From Candidatus Acidiferrales bacterium (lineage in GTDB: Bacteria > Acidobacteriota > Terriglobia > Acidiferrales > UBA7541), in the NCBI GenBank assembly GCA_035934015.1, contig DASYYH010000027.1:186001-250000 (forward strand): a stretch of 64,000 nt of DNA, read 5' to 3'. Both the position numbers and the translations under genes were made by a program. Below the pieces are notes generated by a model. The model did no database searches. It saw nothing but the letters and a program-made list of their open reading frames with translations, and was not told where the DNA came from. Below, in pieces: positions 27,176 through 35,517 of the stretch; position 1 is the stretch's first letter; every line of letters begins with the position of its first letter.

Positions 27176-28189
27176 ATGCCAAAAATGAAAGCCGCACAAG
27201 TTACGAAGCCTGGCGCGGATTTCGAAATCGTCGAACGCGAGATCCCTCAACCACCAGCAGGACATGTGCGGATTCGCGTGCGCGCTTGTGGGATCTGCTT
27301 CAGCGATCATTTGACAAAGGATGGCCTCTGGCCGGGCGTCACGTATCCGCGCGTGCCGGGGCACGAAGTGGCGGGAGAAATCGATGAGGTTGGCCCAGGT
27401 GTTACGAATTGGGAAAAAGGGCAACGCGTCGGCGTCGGATGGCACGGCAAGCACGACGGGACATGCTTAACTTGCCGCCGCGGAGATTTCGGCAACTGCC
27501 CGAGTCTGCAGGTATCCGGGATCAGCTTCGATGGCGGCTATGCGGAATATATGATTGCACCTGTCGAGTCACTTGCGGCGATGCCGGATAGCCTTGACGC
27601 TGCCGAAGCTGCACCGCTGCTGTGCGCGGGCGTCACGACATTCAACTCATTGCGCCACGCCGGCGCACTTCCCGGGGATCTGATTGCCGTGCAAGGAATC
27701 GGCGGCCTCGGCCACTTGGGAATCCAATTCGGCAGTAAGTCTGGCTATAAAGTGGCCGCGGTTGGCCGAGGATCCGCGAACGCGCCCCTCGCGAAAAAAC
27801 TGGGAGCAAACGTGTACATTGATAGCCAAACCGCCAATGCAGCAGAAGAGTTGCAAAAACTTGGCGGCGCACAGGTCATTTTGGCGACGGCGCCAAATTC
27901 GAAATCCATGTCTTCGCTGATCAATGGCCTCGGGCCGAACGGCAAGATGATCGTGCTTGGTGCGGCGCCGGAGCCAATCGAGGTTGCGCCGATTCAACTC
28001 ATCAGCGGAAAGAAAAGCATTCAGGGCTGGTCGTCAGGGATTCCGGCGGACTCGGAAGACACGCTGCGATTCGCGGAATTGACCGGCGTCCGGCCGATGG
28101 TTGAGAGATTTCCTCTTGCCAAAGTGAACGAAGCTTTTGCACGAATGGCCAGCGGCAAAGCAGAATTCAGAGTTGTGCTGACAATGTAA
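27176..28189 (+). CDS. Zinc-dependent alcohol dehydrogenase (MDR superfamily)
   Basis: Medium-chain dehydrogenase of 337 residues. The start ATG 27176 is preceded by a CTGGAGAAA ribosome site; 25 codons further upstream are not family-like. Catalytic zinc ligands are the Cys in GICFSDH (about 42) and His-Glu in PGHEVAGE (about 64-65). The structural zinc loop appears as CLTCRRGDFGNC, which shows only three of the usual four cysteines. The Rossmann motif GIGGLGHLGIQF is near 172-183. It resembles cinnamyl/aryl alcohol or propanol-preferring dehydrogenases; substrate is unknown. It is divergent from the LPS operon and convergent with the GGDEF gene. Confidence 0.92.
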   Translation: MPKMKAAQVTKPGADFEIVEREIPQPPAGHVRIRVRACGICFSDHLTKDGLWPGVTYPRVPGHEVAGEIDEVGPGVTNWEKGQRVGVGWHGKHDGTCLTCRRGDFGNCPSLQVSGISFDGGYAEYMIAPVESLAAMPDSLDAAEAAPLLCAGVTTFNSLRHAGALPGDLIAVQGIGGLGHLGIQFGSKSGYKVAAVGRGSANAPLAKKLGANVYIDSQTANAAEELQKLGGAQVILATAPNSKSMSSLINGLGPNGKMIVLGAAPEPIEVAPIQLISGKKSIQGWSSGIPADSEDTLRFAELTGVRPMVERFPLAKVNEAFARMASGKAEFRVVLTM

Positions 28190-28240
28190 TTTTGCTGCCG
28201 AAGGCTCAGCGGCGAGGACTCGACTGCGGAAGCTGTGGAG

Positions 28241-29410
28241 TTAGGCTTGTGGCAATACGCCCGTATTGGCCGCGGCAACCCGGTCACGCGTTGTATTCTT
28301 CACCAGGTACATGGCCTCATCGGCCAAATGCAGAAGTCCGGCCTTGTCGGCAGAGTCGACGGGATACGAAGCGACGCCAACGCTCGACGTGACGTGCACA
28401 TTCAAGCCGACATCCTTCAGCCACGTTGTGCTGCGGATCAACCCATGCAATCGCTTAGCCACGCGGCAGGCGTTCTCTTTGGAAGTCTGCGGCAAAAGCA
28501 GCACGAATTCGTCGCCGCCGTAGCGAAACGCGAAATCAATCAGCCGGCAGTTGTCCTTGATCACGTTGCCGATTTCGCCCAGTAGTTTCGATCCCATCAA
28601 ATGCCCGTGCGTGTCGTTCACATTCTTGAAATGGTCGAGGTCAATGAAAATAAGCGAAAATTCGTAGCTGTAGCGATGGGATCGATAAATCTCCGTGTCC
28701 AGCATGAAATTGAGATGCCGCGCGTTGTAAAGACTCGTGCAGTCATCCGTAATCGTGAGTTCGTGAATGCGCTGGACGTGACGCGCGTTTTCAATAGCGA
28801 TCGCTGCATAATCGGCAAGCGCCTCAAGCAAAGCCAACTCTCGCGGGCTGAAGCCGGCATCGCCCACGCAATTAATCAGCTCGATTACGCCGAGGCATTG
28901 GTCGCGGAAACGCACCGGCACGGCCACAATGGAACGCGTCTGCATCTTTGTCTTTTCGTCGACCTGAGAAAAGAAGCGCGAATCCGTTCTGGTGTCCGGT
29001 ACCACGACGACTTCACCCGTCTGCGCAACCCAGCCGGCAATTCCCTGTCCGAGTTTGATTCGCACGTCTTTCAGGGCGTCAGACCCTTCGCCTGTGGCGA
29101 TTTCGAAGTAAAGTTCCTGTTTTTCGGTGTCCATCAGCAGCAACGACCATGTGTCCGGCCGCAGTACTTCATTGATTTTCTCCATGATCGTGCGCAAGAC
29201 CTGATCGAGTTGCAGAGAAGAAGTCAGAGCTTTGCCGAGTTCATGGAAGACGGCAACTTCGTTTCCTTCGGGAATGGGTTCGTGGCGCACTACGGCTGGG
29301 TTTCGGCGGCGTTCGATTCCGTGAAAGGGTTTGGGTTCGGGCACTTTTCGGTTTAGACCGCCAAGAACTGGTTCGGTTGGATGCGATTCACCTTCGGGCA
29401 TCGTTGGCAT
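28241..29410 (-). CDS. Diguanylate cyclase with GAF sensor domain
   Basis: Cytosolic signalling enzyme that makes cyclic di-GMP. A GAF domain spans about residues 75-215 (VLRTIMEKINEVLRPDTWSLL onward). The GGDEF domain follows (about 230-385), with the DLDHFKNVNDTHGH metal/nucleotide segment and an intact RYGGDEFVLLLPQT active site near residue 294. No signal peptide or TM segment is visible. The start is uncertain: ATG 29410 or ATG 29401 (leaderless) fits the promoter overlapping this position. An upstream frame to 29524 would run through the divergent rodZ-like promoter and is less likely. The N-terminal 60 residues are Pro/Arg/Glu-rich and probably disordered. Confidence 0.9.
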   Translation of the reverse strand: MPTMPEGESHPTEPVLGGLNRKVPEPKPFHGIERRRNPAVVRHEPIPEGNEVAVFHELGKALTSSLQLDQVLRTIMEKINEVLRPDTWSLLLMDTEKQELYFEIATGEGSDALKDVRIKLGQGIAGWVAQTGEVVVVPDTRTDSRFFSQVDEKTKMQTRSIVAVPVRFRDQCLGVIELINCVGDAGFSPRELALLEALADYAAIAIENARHVQRIHELTITDDCTSLYNARHLNFMLDTEIYRSHRYSYEFSLIFIDLDHFKNVNDTHGHLMGSKLLGEIGNVIKDNCRLIDFAFRYGGDEFVLLLPQTSKENACRVAKRLHGLIRSTTWLKDVGLNVHVTSSVGVASYPVDSADKAGLLHLADEAMYLVKNTTRDRVAAANTGVLPQA

Positions 29411-29437
29411 TATAAGTACGCGAGAGCGGGACTGCAA
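29409..29437 (-). promoter_or_regulatory. Promoter of the diguanylate cyclase gene, possibly leaderless
   Basis: Minus strand TTGCAG (29437-29432), 17-bp spacer, perfect TATAAT (29414-29409). The ATG at 29401 lies seven bases after the -10 box, where transcription should start. Confidence 0.5.
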
Positions 29438-29508
29438 CCGACAGCATTCGTGTCGTGCGTAAGAGTCAAATCGGCTCAACGGCATGGTACCAGCCACGAG
29501 AGCATTGA

Positions 29509-29537
29509 TTGACACCCCTCTCATGGCCGCCTATATT
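29509..29537 (+). promoter_or_regulatory. Sigma70-type promoter of the RodZ-like gene
   Basis: Perfect TTGACA (29509-29514), 17-bp spacer, TATATT (29532-29537). Start near 29544 leaves a leader of about 13 nt before ATG 29557. Its position shows that an earlier in-frame TTG at 29509 is the -35 box and not a start codon. Confidence 0.75.
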
Positions 29538-29556
29538 TTTTATTGAGCACGTTCCC

Positions 29557-30495
29557 ATGAGCCCTACTTCGCATGTGTTTGGTGAACATTTGAAGCGCGA
29601 GCGCGAAATGCGCGGCGTTTCGCTGGAGGAAGTGGCTGCGGCCACGCGCATCAGCATCCGATTCCTCGAAGCCCTGGAAAATGAGCAATGGGAGCGCCTC
29701 CCGGGAGGCATCTTCAACCGCGGATTCATCCGCTCTGTCGCCAGATTCCTCGGTTTGGATGAAGAGGGTCTCGTCGCGGAATACGCACTTGAGACGCGCG
29801 AGCGGCCGGAGATTGCAGTTTGGACCAAAGAGCCCGTTCGCATGCGGCCGAACTGGTTCGCAATTGTAATCGCAATATTGGTTGTGGCCGGAATAGTCGC
29901 GGGTGCTATTTACGGATATCGCCGGTATGGCCCAACCATCCGTGCATGGCACGAGTCCCACCCAATTTTCAGAACCGTTTTGGCGCGTTTCAGTCGTCCG
30001 AAAACCCCTGTTTCGAACGGCTCACTGAATGGAAATACAGCTACAGCACCAGCGCCAGTCCAAACTCCGGCGCGCTCGACGGTTGCTCCCAAAACAGAAT
30101 CTCAATCCCCCGCCCAAACCCAAATGACAAAGAACCTCGCGAGTTCCTCTGGCACTGCTGCTCCGAGTTCGACAGCCCCACCGGCGCCAGCTCTTTCTCC
30201 CTCTTCCGATTCCGCATCGAGTTCCGGCCCGATGGAGTTGAAGGTTGAGGCAGGGGAAACGTCGGACGTTGTTGTTCTCGCGGATGGCAAGACAGTTTTT
30301 TCCGGCACATTGGATGCTTTGCGCACGTTGACTCTGCGCGCACAGACGAGCTTCACAGTTTCTTCCAGTAAATCCAGCGCCGTTCTTTTGGAACTGAATG
30401 GCCGCACAGTTCCGCCGCTTGGCCCTCCCGGACAGCCGGGCAAAATCACGCTCACACGCGACAATCTGAAATCGAATTTGGGAGGCCCCAATTAG
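29557..30495 (+). CDS. RodZ-like helix-turn-helix membrane protein
   Basis: A 312-residue bitopic protein. Residues about 5-75 are an HTH domain of the RodZ/HTH_25 type (LKREREMRGVSLEEVAAATR, then PGGIFNRGFIRSVARFLGLD). One TM helix follows near 97-118 (FAIVIAILVVAGIVAGAIYGY). A long Ser/Pro/Ala/Thr-rich periplasmic linker (about 145-225) leads to a C-terminal DUF4115-type beta domain (ELKVEAGETSDVVVLADGKT). This is the layout of RodZ, which links MreB to the elongation machinery, but mreB genes are not in the window. It is driven by the strong promoter at 29509 and translationally linked to the next gene. Confidence 0.85.
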   Translation: MSPTSHVFGEHLKREREMRGVSLEEVAAATRISIRFLEALENEQWERLPGGIFNRGFIRSVARFLGLDEEGLVAEYALETRERPEIAVWTKEPVRMRPNWFAIVIAILVVAGIVAGAIYGYRRYGPTIRAWHESHPIFRTVLARFSRPKTPVSNGSLNGNTATAPAPVQTPARSTVAPKTESQSPAQTQMTKNLASSSGTAAPSSTAPPAPALSPSSDSASSSGPMELKVEAGETSDVVVLADGKTVFSGTLDALRTLTLRAQTSFTVSSSKSSAVLLELNGRTVPPLGPPGQPGKITLTRDNLKSNLGGPN

Positions 30496-31450
30496 CAACG
30501 ACGTTCGCGAGGAAATTAAATCTGGCCGGGCTCGTCCGGAGCGGAAACTGGCGGTCTGCACTGGCGGTGTTTCGCTTACTCCAGCCGAGCGTGCCGAGAT
30601 CCTGGCGGTTCTCGCCTGGGATCCCGAAGAAGGGGTTGCGCAAAGGGCATCCTCGGCCCTTCTTAGCATGCCTGCCGAGAGTTTTATAGCGGCGCTCGAA
30701 CGTGTAGATGTTGCGCTTCAGCTTTTTGATTATTGCGCTGAAAATCTCGGCGGCAAGCCAGGAATCGCCGACGTGATGGCGAAAAACCCTTCATGCCCCG
30801 CCACGACGGTTCGCAAGGTCGCGGGATTTCTCACGACCACGGGCATCCAGGCCCTGCTCGATAATCTGGAGCGGCTCACCGCTAGTGTCCCTTTGATTGA
30901 CGCGCTGGCATCTTCGGCTGAGGCGAATGCGGAACAACGAGGATTGCTCCAAGAACTGCTGGGAGGAGCTCTGGGCGAAAGCCATTATGAAGATGCTGTC
31001 TCGGCAATCCCTATGGATCAAGGGAAGCGCCAGACTCTCATCCAGCGCCTGTCCAAAATGAACGTTGTCCAGCGCGTGCAATTAGCGTTGCTCGGCGGGC
31101 GCGAAGAACGCATTGCGCTGATTCGTGATCCGAACAAAGTCGTTCAGCGTTCTGTCCTGCAGTCGCCGCGGCTAACCGAGTCGGAAGTCGAAAGCTTCGC
31201 CGCGATGACCACGCTCACCCAGGAAATTCTCCGCATCATTTCGAACAATCGCCTCTGGATGAAGAATTACACCATCGTCCGCAACCTCGCATCCAATTCG
31301 AAAACTCCGCTCGACATTTCCTTGCGTCTCTTGCCCCGCATCAACCCGCGCGACTTGAAAATCCTCTCGGCCAGCAAGAATATTCCGGAAACTCTTCGCG
31401 CCATGGCCGCAAAGATGGGAAACGCGCGAAACGAAGCCCGCAAGGAGTAG
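30491..31450 (+). CDS. Uncharacterised alpha-helical protein, probably started at ATT and coupled to the RodZ-like gene
   Basis: I do not recognise the family. The unambiguous part begins at ATG 30668 (260 residues), but the same frame is open for 59 more codons and reads like protein (LTPAERAEILAVLAWDPEEG). No ATG, GTG or TTG occurs there. ATT at 30491-30493 overlaps the RodZ-like stop codon and sits five bases after GGGAGG (30480-30485), so an ATT start giving about 319 residues is proposed. The body is leucine/alanine-rich amphipathic helices without TM segments or signal peptide, resembling HEAT-like solenoids (RDPNKVVQRSVLQSPRLTES). Function is unknown; context suggests a partner of the RodZ-like protein. 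Confidence 0.7.
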   Translation: MSNDVREEIKSGRARPERKLAVCTGGVSLTPAERAEILAVLAWDPEEGVAQRASSALLSMPAESFIAALERVDVALQLFDYCAENLGGKPGIADVMAKNPSCPATTVRKVAGFLTTTGIQALLDNLERLTASVPLIDALASSAEANAEQRGLLQELLGGALGESHYEDAVSAIPMDQGKRQTLIQRLSKMNVVQRVQLALLGGREERIALIRDPNKVVQRSVLQSPRLTESEVESFAAMTTLTQEILRIISNNRLWMKNYTIVRNLASNSKTPLDISLRLLPRINPRDLKILSASKNIPETLRAMAAKMGNARNEARKE

Positions 31451-31504
31451 ACTTCGCGGGACGGGCCGTTCCGCTCGCAGCCCAGGAAAGATTCTTGCAG
31501 AAAT

Positions 31505-32914
31505 TCAGTTTTTGGACGCGGGAGCGTGAGTGGCCAGCGACGCCTGGATCTTTTTCGCGTATTCTCGGGCCTTCGCGAGAATTTGCGCTTCATCGAGCGT
31601 CAGCATTCGTCGATGTTCCATCACAACTCTTCCATCGACGATCGTTGCGTCCACGTCGCTGGCTTTCAGCGCGTAGACAAGCTGGGAATATACGTTATAC
31701 ATGGGCGTCGCGTGCGGAGCGTCCGCACGAATCAGGATCACATCCGCTTTTTTCCCCGCTTCGAGCGAACCGATTTCTTTCCCCATGTGCAGCGCTCGCG
31801 CTCCGTTGATTGTCGCCATTGCTACGGCCTCTTCCGCGGGGAGAGCCTGAGGATTCAAGCGAGCCACTTTTTGCAATTTCGCGGCAATGTCCATTTCTTC
31901 AAACATGTCCAGATCGTTGTTGCTCGCCGCTCCGTCGGTTCCGAGCCCCACGGGAACGCCTGCTGCGATCAAATCGGGCACGGGGCTGACGCCGCTCGCC
32001 AATTTCATGTTGCTCGAGGGATTGTGCACGCACCCGACGTGTCGGCTCGCCAGCAATCGCATGTCTCCGGCATCGACCCAAACGCAATGCGCAGCGGTGA
32101 CATCTGGACCGAGAAAACCGATGCTCTCCAGATATGCAGTCGGCGAAAGACCGCATTTCGCACGGCTTCCAGCGCTTTCCGCTGGCGCCTCCGCGAGATG
32201 AATCAAAATCGGCACATGATACTTCCGCGCTAGCGCCGCGGCTTCTTGCAGCGTCTTCGCCGAACACGTATAGATGGAATGCGGGGCTACGGCGGGCGTG
32301 ATCAGCGGATCGCCCTGCCAGTGCTTGATGTACGCTTCGGTATAAGCAATCATCTGCGGCACGGACTTGTTATCGGGAGAGGGAAAATCGATGAACGTCT
32401 CTCCAAGCACGCCGCGCATCCCAGCCTCTTTTGTTACGCGCGCGACATCGTCCTCAAAATAATACATATCCGCGTACGTTGTGATTCCACCGCGTAGCAT
32501 CTCCAAAATGCCGAGGCGCGTTCCCCACTCGACGAAATCCGGCGTGACGTTTTTCGCTTCCGCTGGGAAAATGTATTTCTGCAGCCAGTCATTGAGCGCC
32601 AGATCGTCGCCAAGCCCGCGAAACAAACTCATGGCCGCGTGCGCGTGCCCGTTGATCAGGCCTGGCATCACGATTTCGCCAGTCGCGTCAATCGTCTTCG
32701 TTGCTTCGTAGCGCGACTCGATTTCTGCTTCAGGCCCCACAGCCAGAATCGCTTCCCCGCGCACGGCCACGGCGCCCGGGTTATATATATGCCGCGCTGC
32801 ATCCATCGTCACGACAGTCCCGTGCGCAATGATCAAATCCGCCTGTCGTTTCGATTGCGCCGGAAGATTCACGGCAATGAAAAGCGATGCGAGGATAAAT
32901 GATGTCCATTTCAC
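31505..32914 (-). CDS. Exported amidohydrolase (MTA/SAH deaminase-like, metal-dependent)
   Basis: Metal-dependent hydrolase of the ATZ/TRZ-SAH deaminase group, about 469 residues. The GTG 32914 start gives a clean signal peptide (KWTSFILASLFIAVNLPAQS); a TTGAGG ribosome site precedes it, although an ATG at 32956 is also in frame. Metal motifs are intact: NGHAHAAMSLFRG (HxH), HLAEAPAE, AHCVW and GTDGAASNNDLD. The family deaminates S-adenosylhomocysteine, methylthioadenosine or related purines. The signal peptide would make it periplasmic, which is uncommon. As the last gene of the nucleoside-salvage run it may deaminate a nucleoside before uptake. Confidence 0.88.
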   Translation of the reverse strand: MKWTSFILASLFIAVNLPAQSKRQADLIIAHGTVVTMDAARHIYNPGAVAVRGEAILAVGPEAEIESRYEATKTIDATGEIVMPGLINGHAHAAMSLFRGLGDDLALNDWLQKYIFPAEAKNVTPDFVEWGTRLGILEMLRGGITTYADMYYFEDDVARVTKEAGMRGVLGETFIDFPSPDNKSVPQMIAYTEAYIKHWQGDPLITPAVAPHSIYTCSAKTLQEAAALARKYHVPILIHLAEAPAESAGSRAKCGLSPTAYLESIGFLGPDVTAAHCVWVDAGDMRLLASRHVGCVHNPSSNMKLASGVSPVPDLIAAGVPVGLGTDGAASNNDLDMFEEMDIAAKLQKVARLNPQALPAEEAVAMATINGARALHMGKEIGSLEAGKKADVILIRADAPHATPMYNVYSQLVYALKASDVDATIVDGRVVMEHRRMLTLDEAQILAKAREYAKKIQASLATHAPASKN

Positions 32915-32964
32915 GCTTTGCCTCAACCTTCGATGTCGGTCAGCACTGAAGTGCATTTGTATTT

Positions 32965-33357
32965 TTAGAGATGAGAGGCGTCAAACGGCCGCGGCAACAA
33001 TTTTGCCGAGCGCTCGCGTTCGACTTTGCCTTTCAAATTCGCCAGTACAACGGGCACATCTCCGCAAAATTCCCAAATGATTTGACGGCACGCACCACAG
33101 GGTGGCGTAAGCTTATCCGTGTCCGTGACGACGGCAATCGCGTCGAAATCTTTCTCCCCTTCGGAAATTGCCTTGAAAATCGCCACACGCTCCGCGCACA
33201 GCGTCAGCCCGTAACTCGCGTTCTCTATGTTGCACCCGCCGAAAATCCGTCCTGATTTCGTCCGAACCGCTGCGCCAACGCGAAATTCAGAGAAAGGCGC
33301 ATGTGCATGTTCGCGCGCCTGGCGCGCCGCCACGATTAATTTTTCTTCTTCGCCCAT
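32965..33357 (-). CDS. cdd: Cytidine deaminase
   Basis: Deaminates cytidine and deoxycytidine to uridine forms. ATG 33357 (130 residues) is preferred, because AGGA lies 7-10 bases upstream and the length matches tetrameric Cdd; a TTG at 33381 overlapping the previous stop is possible. Zinc and catalytic motifs are intact: GCNIENASYGLTLCAER (Cys and Glu of the CAE motif) and PCGACRQIIWEF (PCxxC). It sits between purine nucleoside phosphorylase and the exported amidohydrolase, within a nucleoside-salvage operon, so uridine formed here could be cleaved by the pyrimidine phosphorylase upstream. Confidence 0.95.
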   Translation of the reverse strand: MGEEEKLIVAARQAREHAHAPFSEFRVGAAVRTKSGRIFGGCNIENASYGLTLCAERVAIFKAISEGEKDFDAIAVVTDTDKLTPPCGACRQIIWEFCGDVPVVLANLKGKVERERSAKLLPRPFDASHL

Positions 33358-33377
33358 CTCAATTCCTGTCCGTTCGT

Positions 33378-34157
33378 TCAATCCATGTGCGCGGCGATTC
33401 TGGGCAAAACCGCTTGCAGCAGAGCGATGAACTGTCCGCTGACGCGATCGCCCGTTTCGAGCACCTCATTGTGATCGAGCGGATCTTTAAGCACTCCTGC
33501 AGCCATGTTCGTCACGCACGACAAGCCAAGCACATTCATTCTCATATGCCGAGCCGCAATGGCTTCCGGCACGGTGGACATTCCGACGACATCCGCGCCG
33601 ATCGATCGCAGATAGCGAATCTCCGCTGGCGTCTCATAACTGGGTCCAGTCAGCGCTGCATACACTCCTTCGGAAACTTGCAAACCTAGCCGTTGCGCTT
33701 CCGTCTGAGCAATTTCACGATAGGCTTTCTTGTATACCTCGGTCATGTCCGGAAACCGTGGTCCGAAACGCTCTTCATTTGGCCCAATCAACGGATTCGA
33801 GCCTTGCAAGTTGATATGGTCACGCAGCACGACGAATGTTCCTCGCCGGAAATTCAGATTGATGCCGCCTGCCGCGTTCGTCAAGACCACCGCGCGAATT
33901 CCAAGTCTTCCCAGGACGCGCATCGGAAAAATGACGCCTTGAAGCGAATATCCTTCGTAGAAATGCACACGTCCCTGCATGACGGCAATCGCAGCACCCG
34001 CGGCCTTGCCAATGACGAGGTTTCCCGCATGGCCAATCGCCGTCGAACGCGGGAATCCGGGGATGCGTTCGTATGGAATTCGCGTCGCATCTTTCAAACC
34101 GTCGGCAAACGAACCCAGCCCTGAACCCAGAACTATGGCAATTTTCGGCCGTAGCAT
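33378..34157 (-). CDS. Purine nucleoside phosphorylase (PNP-II type)
   Basis: Phosphorolytically splits guanosine/inosine. From ATG 34157 the product is 259 residues with the phosphate loop IVLGSGLGSF at the N-terminus, the MQGRVHFYEGY segment near 57-67, VVLTNAAGGIN near 93-103 and the base-recognition GPSYETPAEIR region. The family N-terminus normally includes about 15-20 more residues, and the upstream frame does contain a matching stretch (RAERAAKFIRSKT). No ATG/GTG/TTG occurs between it and the nupC stop. So either the protein is slightly short or it starts at a rare codon. It overlaps cdd only if that uses TTG 33381. Confidence 0.93.
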   Translation of the reverse strand: MLRPKIAIVLGSGLGSFADGLKDATRIPYERIPGFPRSTAIGHAGNLVIGKAAGAAIAVMQGRVHFYEGYSLQGVIFPMRVLGRLGIRAVVLTNAAGGINLNFRRGTFVVLRDHINLQGSNPLIGPNEERFGPRFPDMTEVYKKAYREIAQTEAQRLGLQVSEGVYAALTGPSYETPAEIRYLRSIGADVVGMSTVPEAIAARHMRMNVLGLSCVTNMAAGVLKDPLDHNEVLETGDRVSGQFIALLQAVLPRIAAHMD

Positions 34158-34240
34158 TGTTTTCGAGCGAATGAATTTTGCGGCCCGTTCCGCGCGCGCG
34201 AATTCGCCCCTTTGACTTGTTTTTGCTCTTGATCCTGGGC

Positions 34241-35482
34241 TCACTTCAGCATGATCCCCACAATGGACGCCGACATCAAATTGGCCATCGTTCCTGCAAA
34301 CATAGCGCGAAGCCCCAGCCGCGCCAGCTCGTCTCTTTTGTTGGGCGCCAGCGCACCGATGCCACCGATCTGAATCCCAATGGAACTGAAGTTCGCAAAA
34401 CCGCACAGCGCGTAAGTGGCAATCGTAAACGACCGCGGATCGAGCATAGCTTTCATTGGCCCGAGCTGCCCATACGCAATCAATTCGTTCAATACCATTC
34501 GTGTTCCCAACAGGCTACCGATATGACCTGCGTCGCGCCAGGGCACGCCGATCAGCCACGCGATCGGCGAAAGTGCCCAGCCCAATATCTGTTCGAGGCT
34601 CGAGGGAAAATGCGTCAGCCCATGCGGGGCGAGCCAGTTGTGCAGCCCGCCAAGAATTCCGTCGCACAAATAAATGAGTGCAATGAAGGAGATCAGCATC
34701 GCCGCCACGTTCAAAGCGAGATGCAATCCGTCAATCGTGCCGCGCGAAAGTGCGCCGAGGGCATTCGGATCCTTTTCGATCACGCCAATTTCCACGCGTC
34801 CCGCCGTGATCGGCGTCTCCGTTTCCGGGACGAGCATTTTCGAAAGCAGCAGCGTCCCCGGCGCGGTCATGATCACCGCGGTAATCAAATGCTTCGCATC
34901 GACTCCAAAGGCGATGTAGGCAGCCATGATTCCGCCGGAAACGTGCGCCATTCCGCTGGTCATGATGGTCATCAATTCCGAACGCGTGGCTTCCGGCAGG
35001 AACGGACGAATCGTCAGCGGCGCTTCTGTCTGCCCCATGAAAATGCTCGCCGCGATATTCAGCGATTCCGCGCCGCTCGCGCCCATCAATCGAGTCATCA
35101 CTTTCGCCGCTTGCCGCACGATGAACGGCATGATTCCGTAGTAGTAGAGCAAAGCAAAAAGTGCGGCGATGAAAATAATCGTGGGCAGAACCTGAAAAGC
35201 GAAGAACATGCCGAGGTGCGAACTCTTTTTCCCCAGCTCGCCGAAAACAAACGTCGATCCGTAGTACGAATAATCCAGCAACTTGTTTACTGCCGCGCCG
35301 ATGTCGCCGAAAAGATTGCGGCCAATCTCCGTGTCGAGGACGAAGAACGCAAAGCCAATTTGCAGCGCTAAGCCCCAGCCGACAGTCTTCAGCCGAATCG
35401 CCCGGCGGTTCGTGGAAAAAAGGTAGGCGAGCCCGAGAATTGTCGCCATTCCCAGAATGCCGGTCCAGTGGCGATGAAACAT
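34241..35482 (-). CDS. Concentrative nucleoside transporter (NupC/CNT family)
   Basis: Inner-membrane, cation-coupled nucleoside importer of 413 residues. ATG 35482 follows a GGGGGAA ribosome site; an upstream open stretch of 54 codons reads back toward deoA and is not family-like. Features include several TM helices and CNT core motifs GQTEAPLTIRPFLPE, MTSGMAHVSGGIMAAYIAFG and CGFANFSSIGIQIGGIGALAP near the C-terminus. The neighbours (pyrimidine phosphorylase upstream, PNP and Cdd downstream) fit uptake followed by cleavage. The fusion of importer and catabolic genes in one run argues for use of nucleosides as carbon/nitrogen source. Confidence 0.94.
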   Translation of the reverse strand: MFHRHWTGILGMATILGLAYLFSTNRRAIRLKTVGWGLALQIGFAFFVLDTEIGRNLFGDIGAAVNKLLDYSYYGSTFVFGELGKKSSHLGMFFAFQVLPTIIFIAALFALLYYYGIMPFIVRQAAKVMTRLMGASGAESLNIAASIFMGQTEAPLTIRPFLPEATRSELMTIMTSGMAHVSGGIMAAYIAFGVDAKHLITAVIMTAPGTLLLSKMLVPETETPITAGRVEIGVIEKDPNALGALSRGTIDGLHLALNVAAMLISFIALIYLCDGILGGLHNWLAPHGLTHFPSSLEQILGWALSPIAWLIGVPWRDAGHIGSLLGTRMVLNELIAYGQLGPMKAMLDPRSFTIATYALCGFANFSSIGIQIGGIGALAPNKRDELARLGLRAMFAGTMANLMSASIVGIMLK

Positions 35483-35517
35483 TAATTCCCCCGAAACTCT
35501 CCAAAGATTGCTCTTCT

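Noticed and set aside
30668-31450. Treating ATG 30668 as the definite start of the 260-residue protein
   Set aside because: The 59 upstream codons look coding, and GGGAGG precedes ATT 30491, so the longer form is preferred but marked uncertain.
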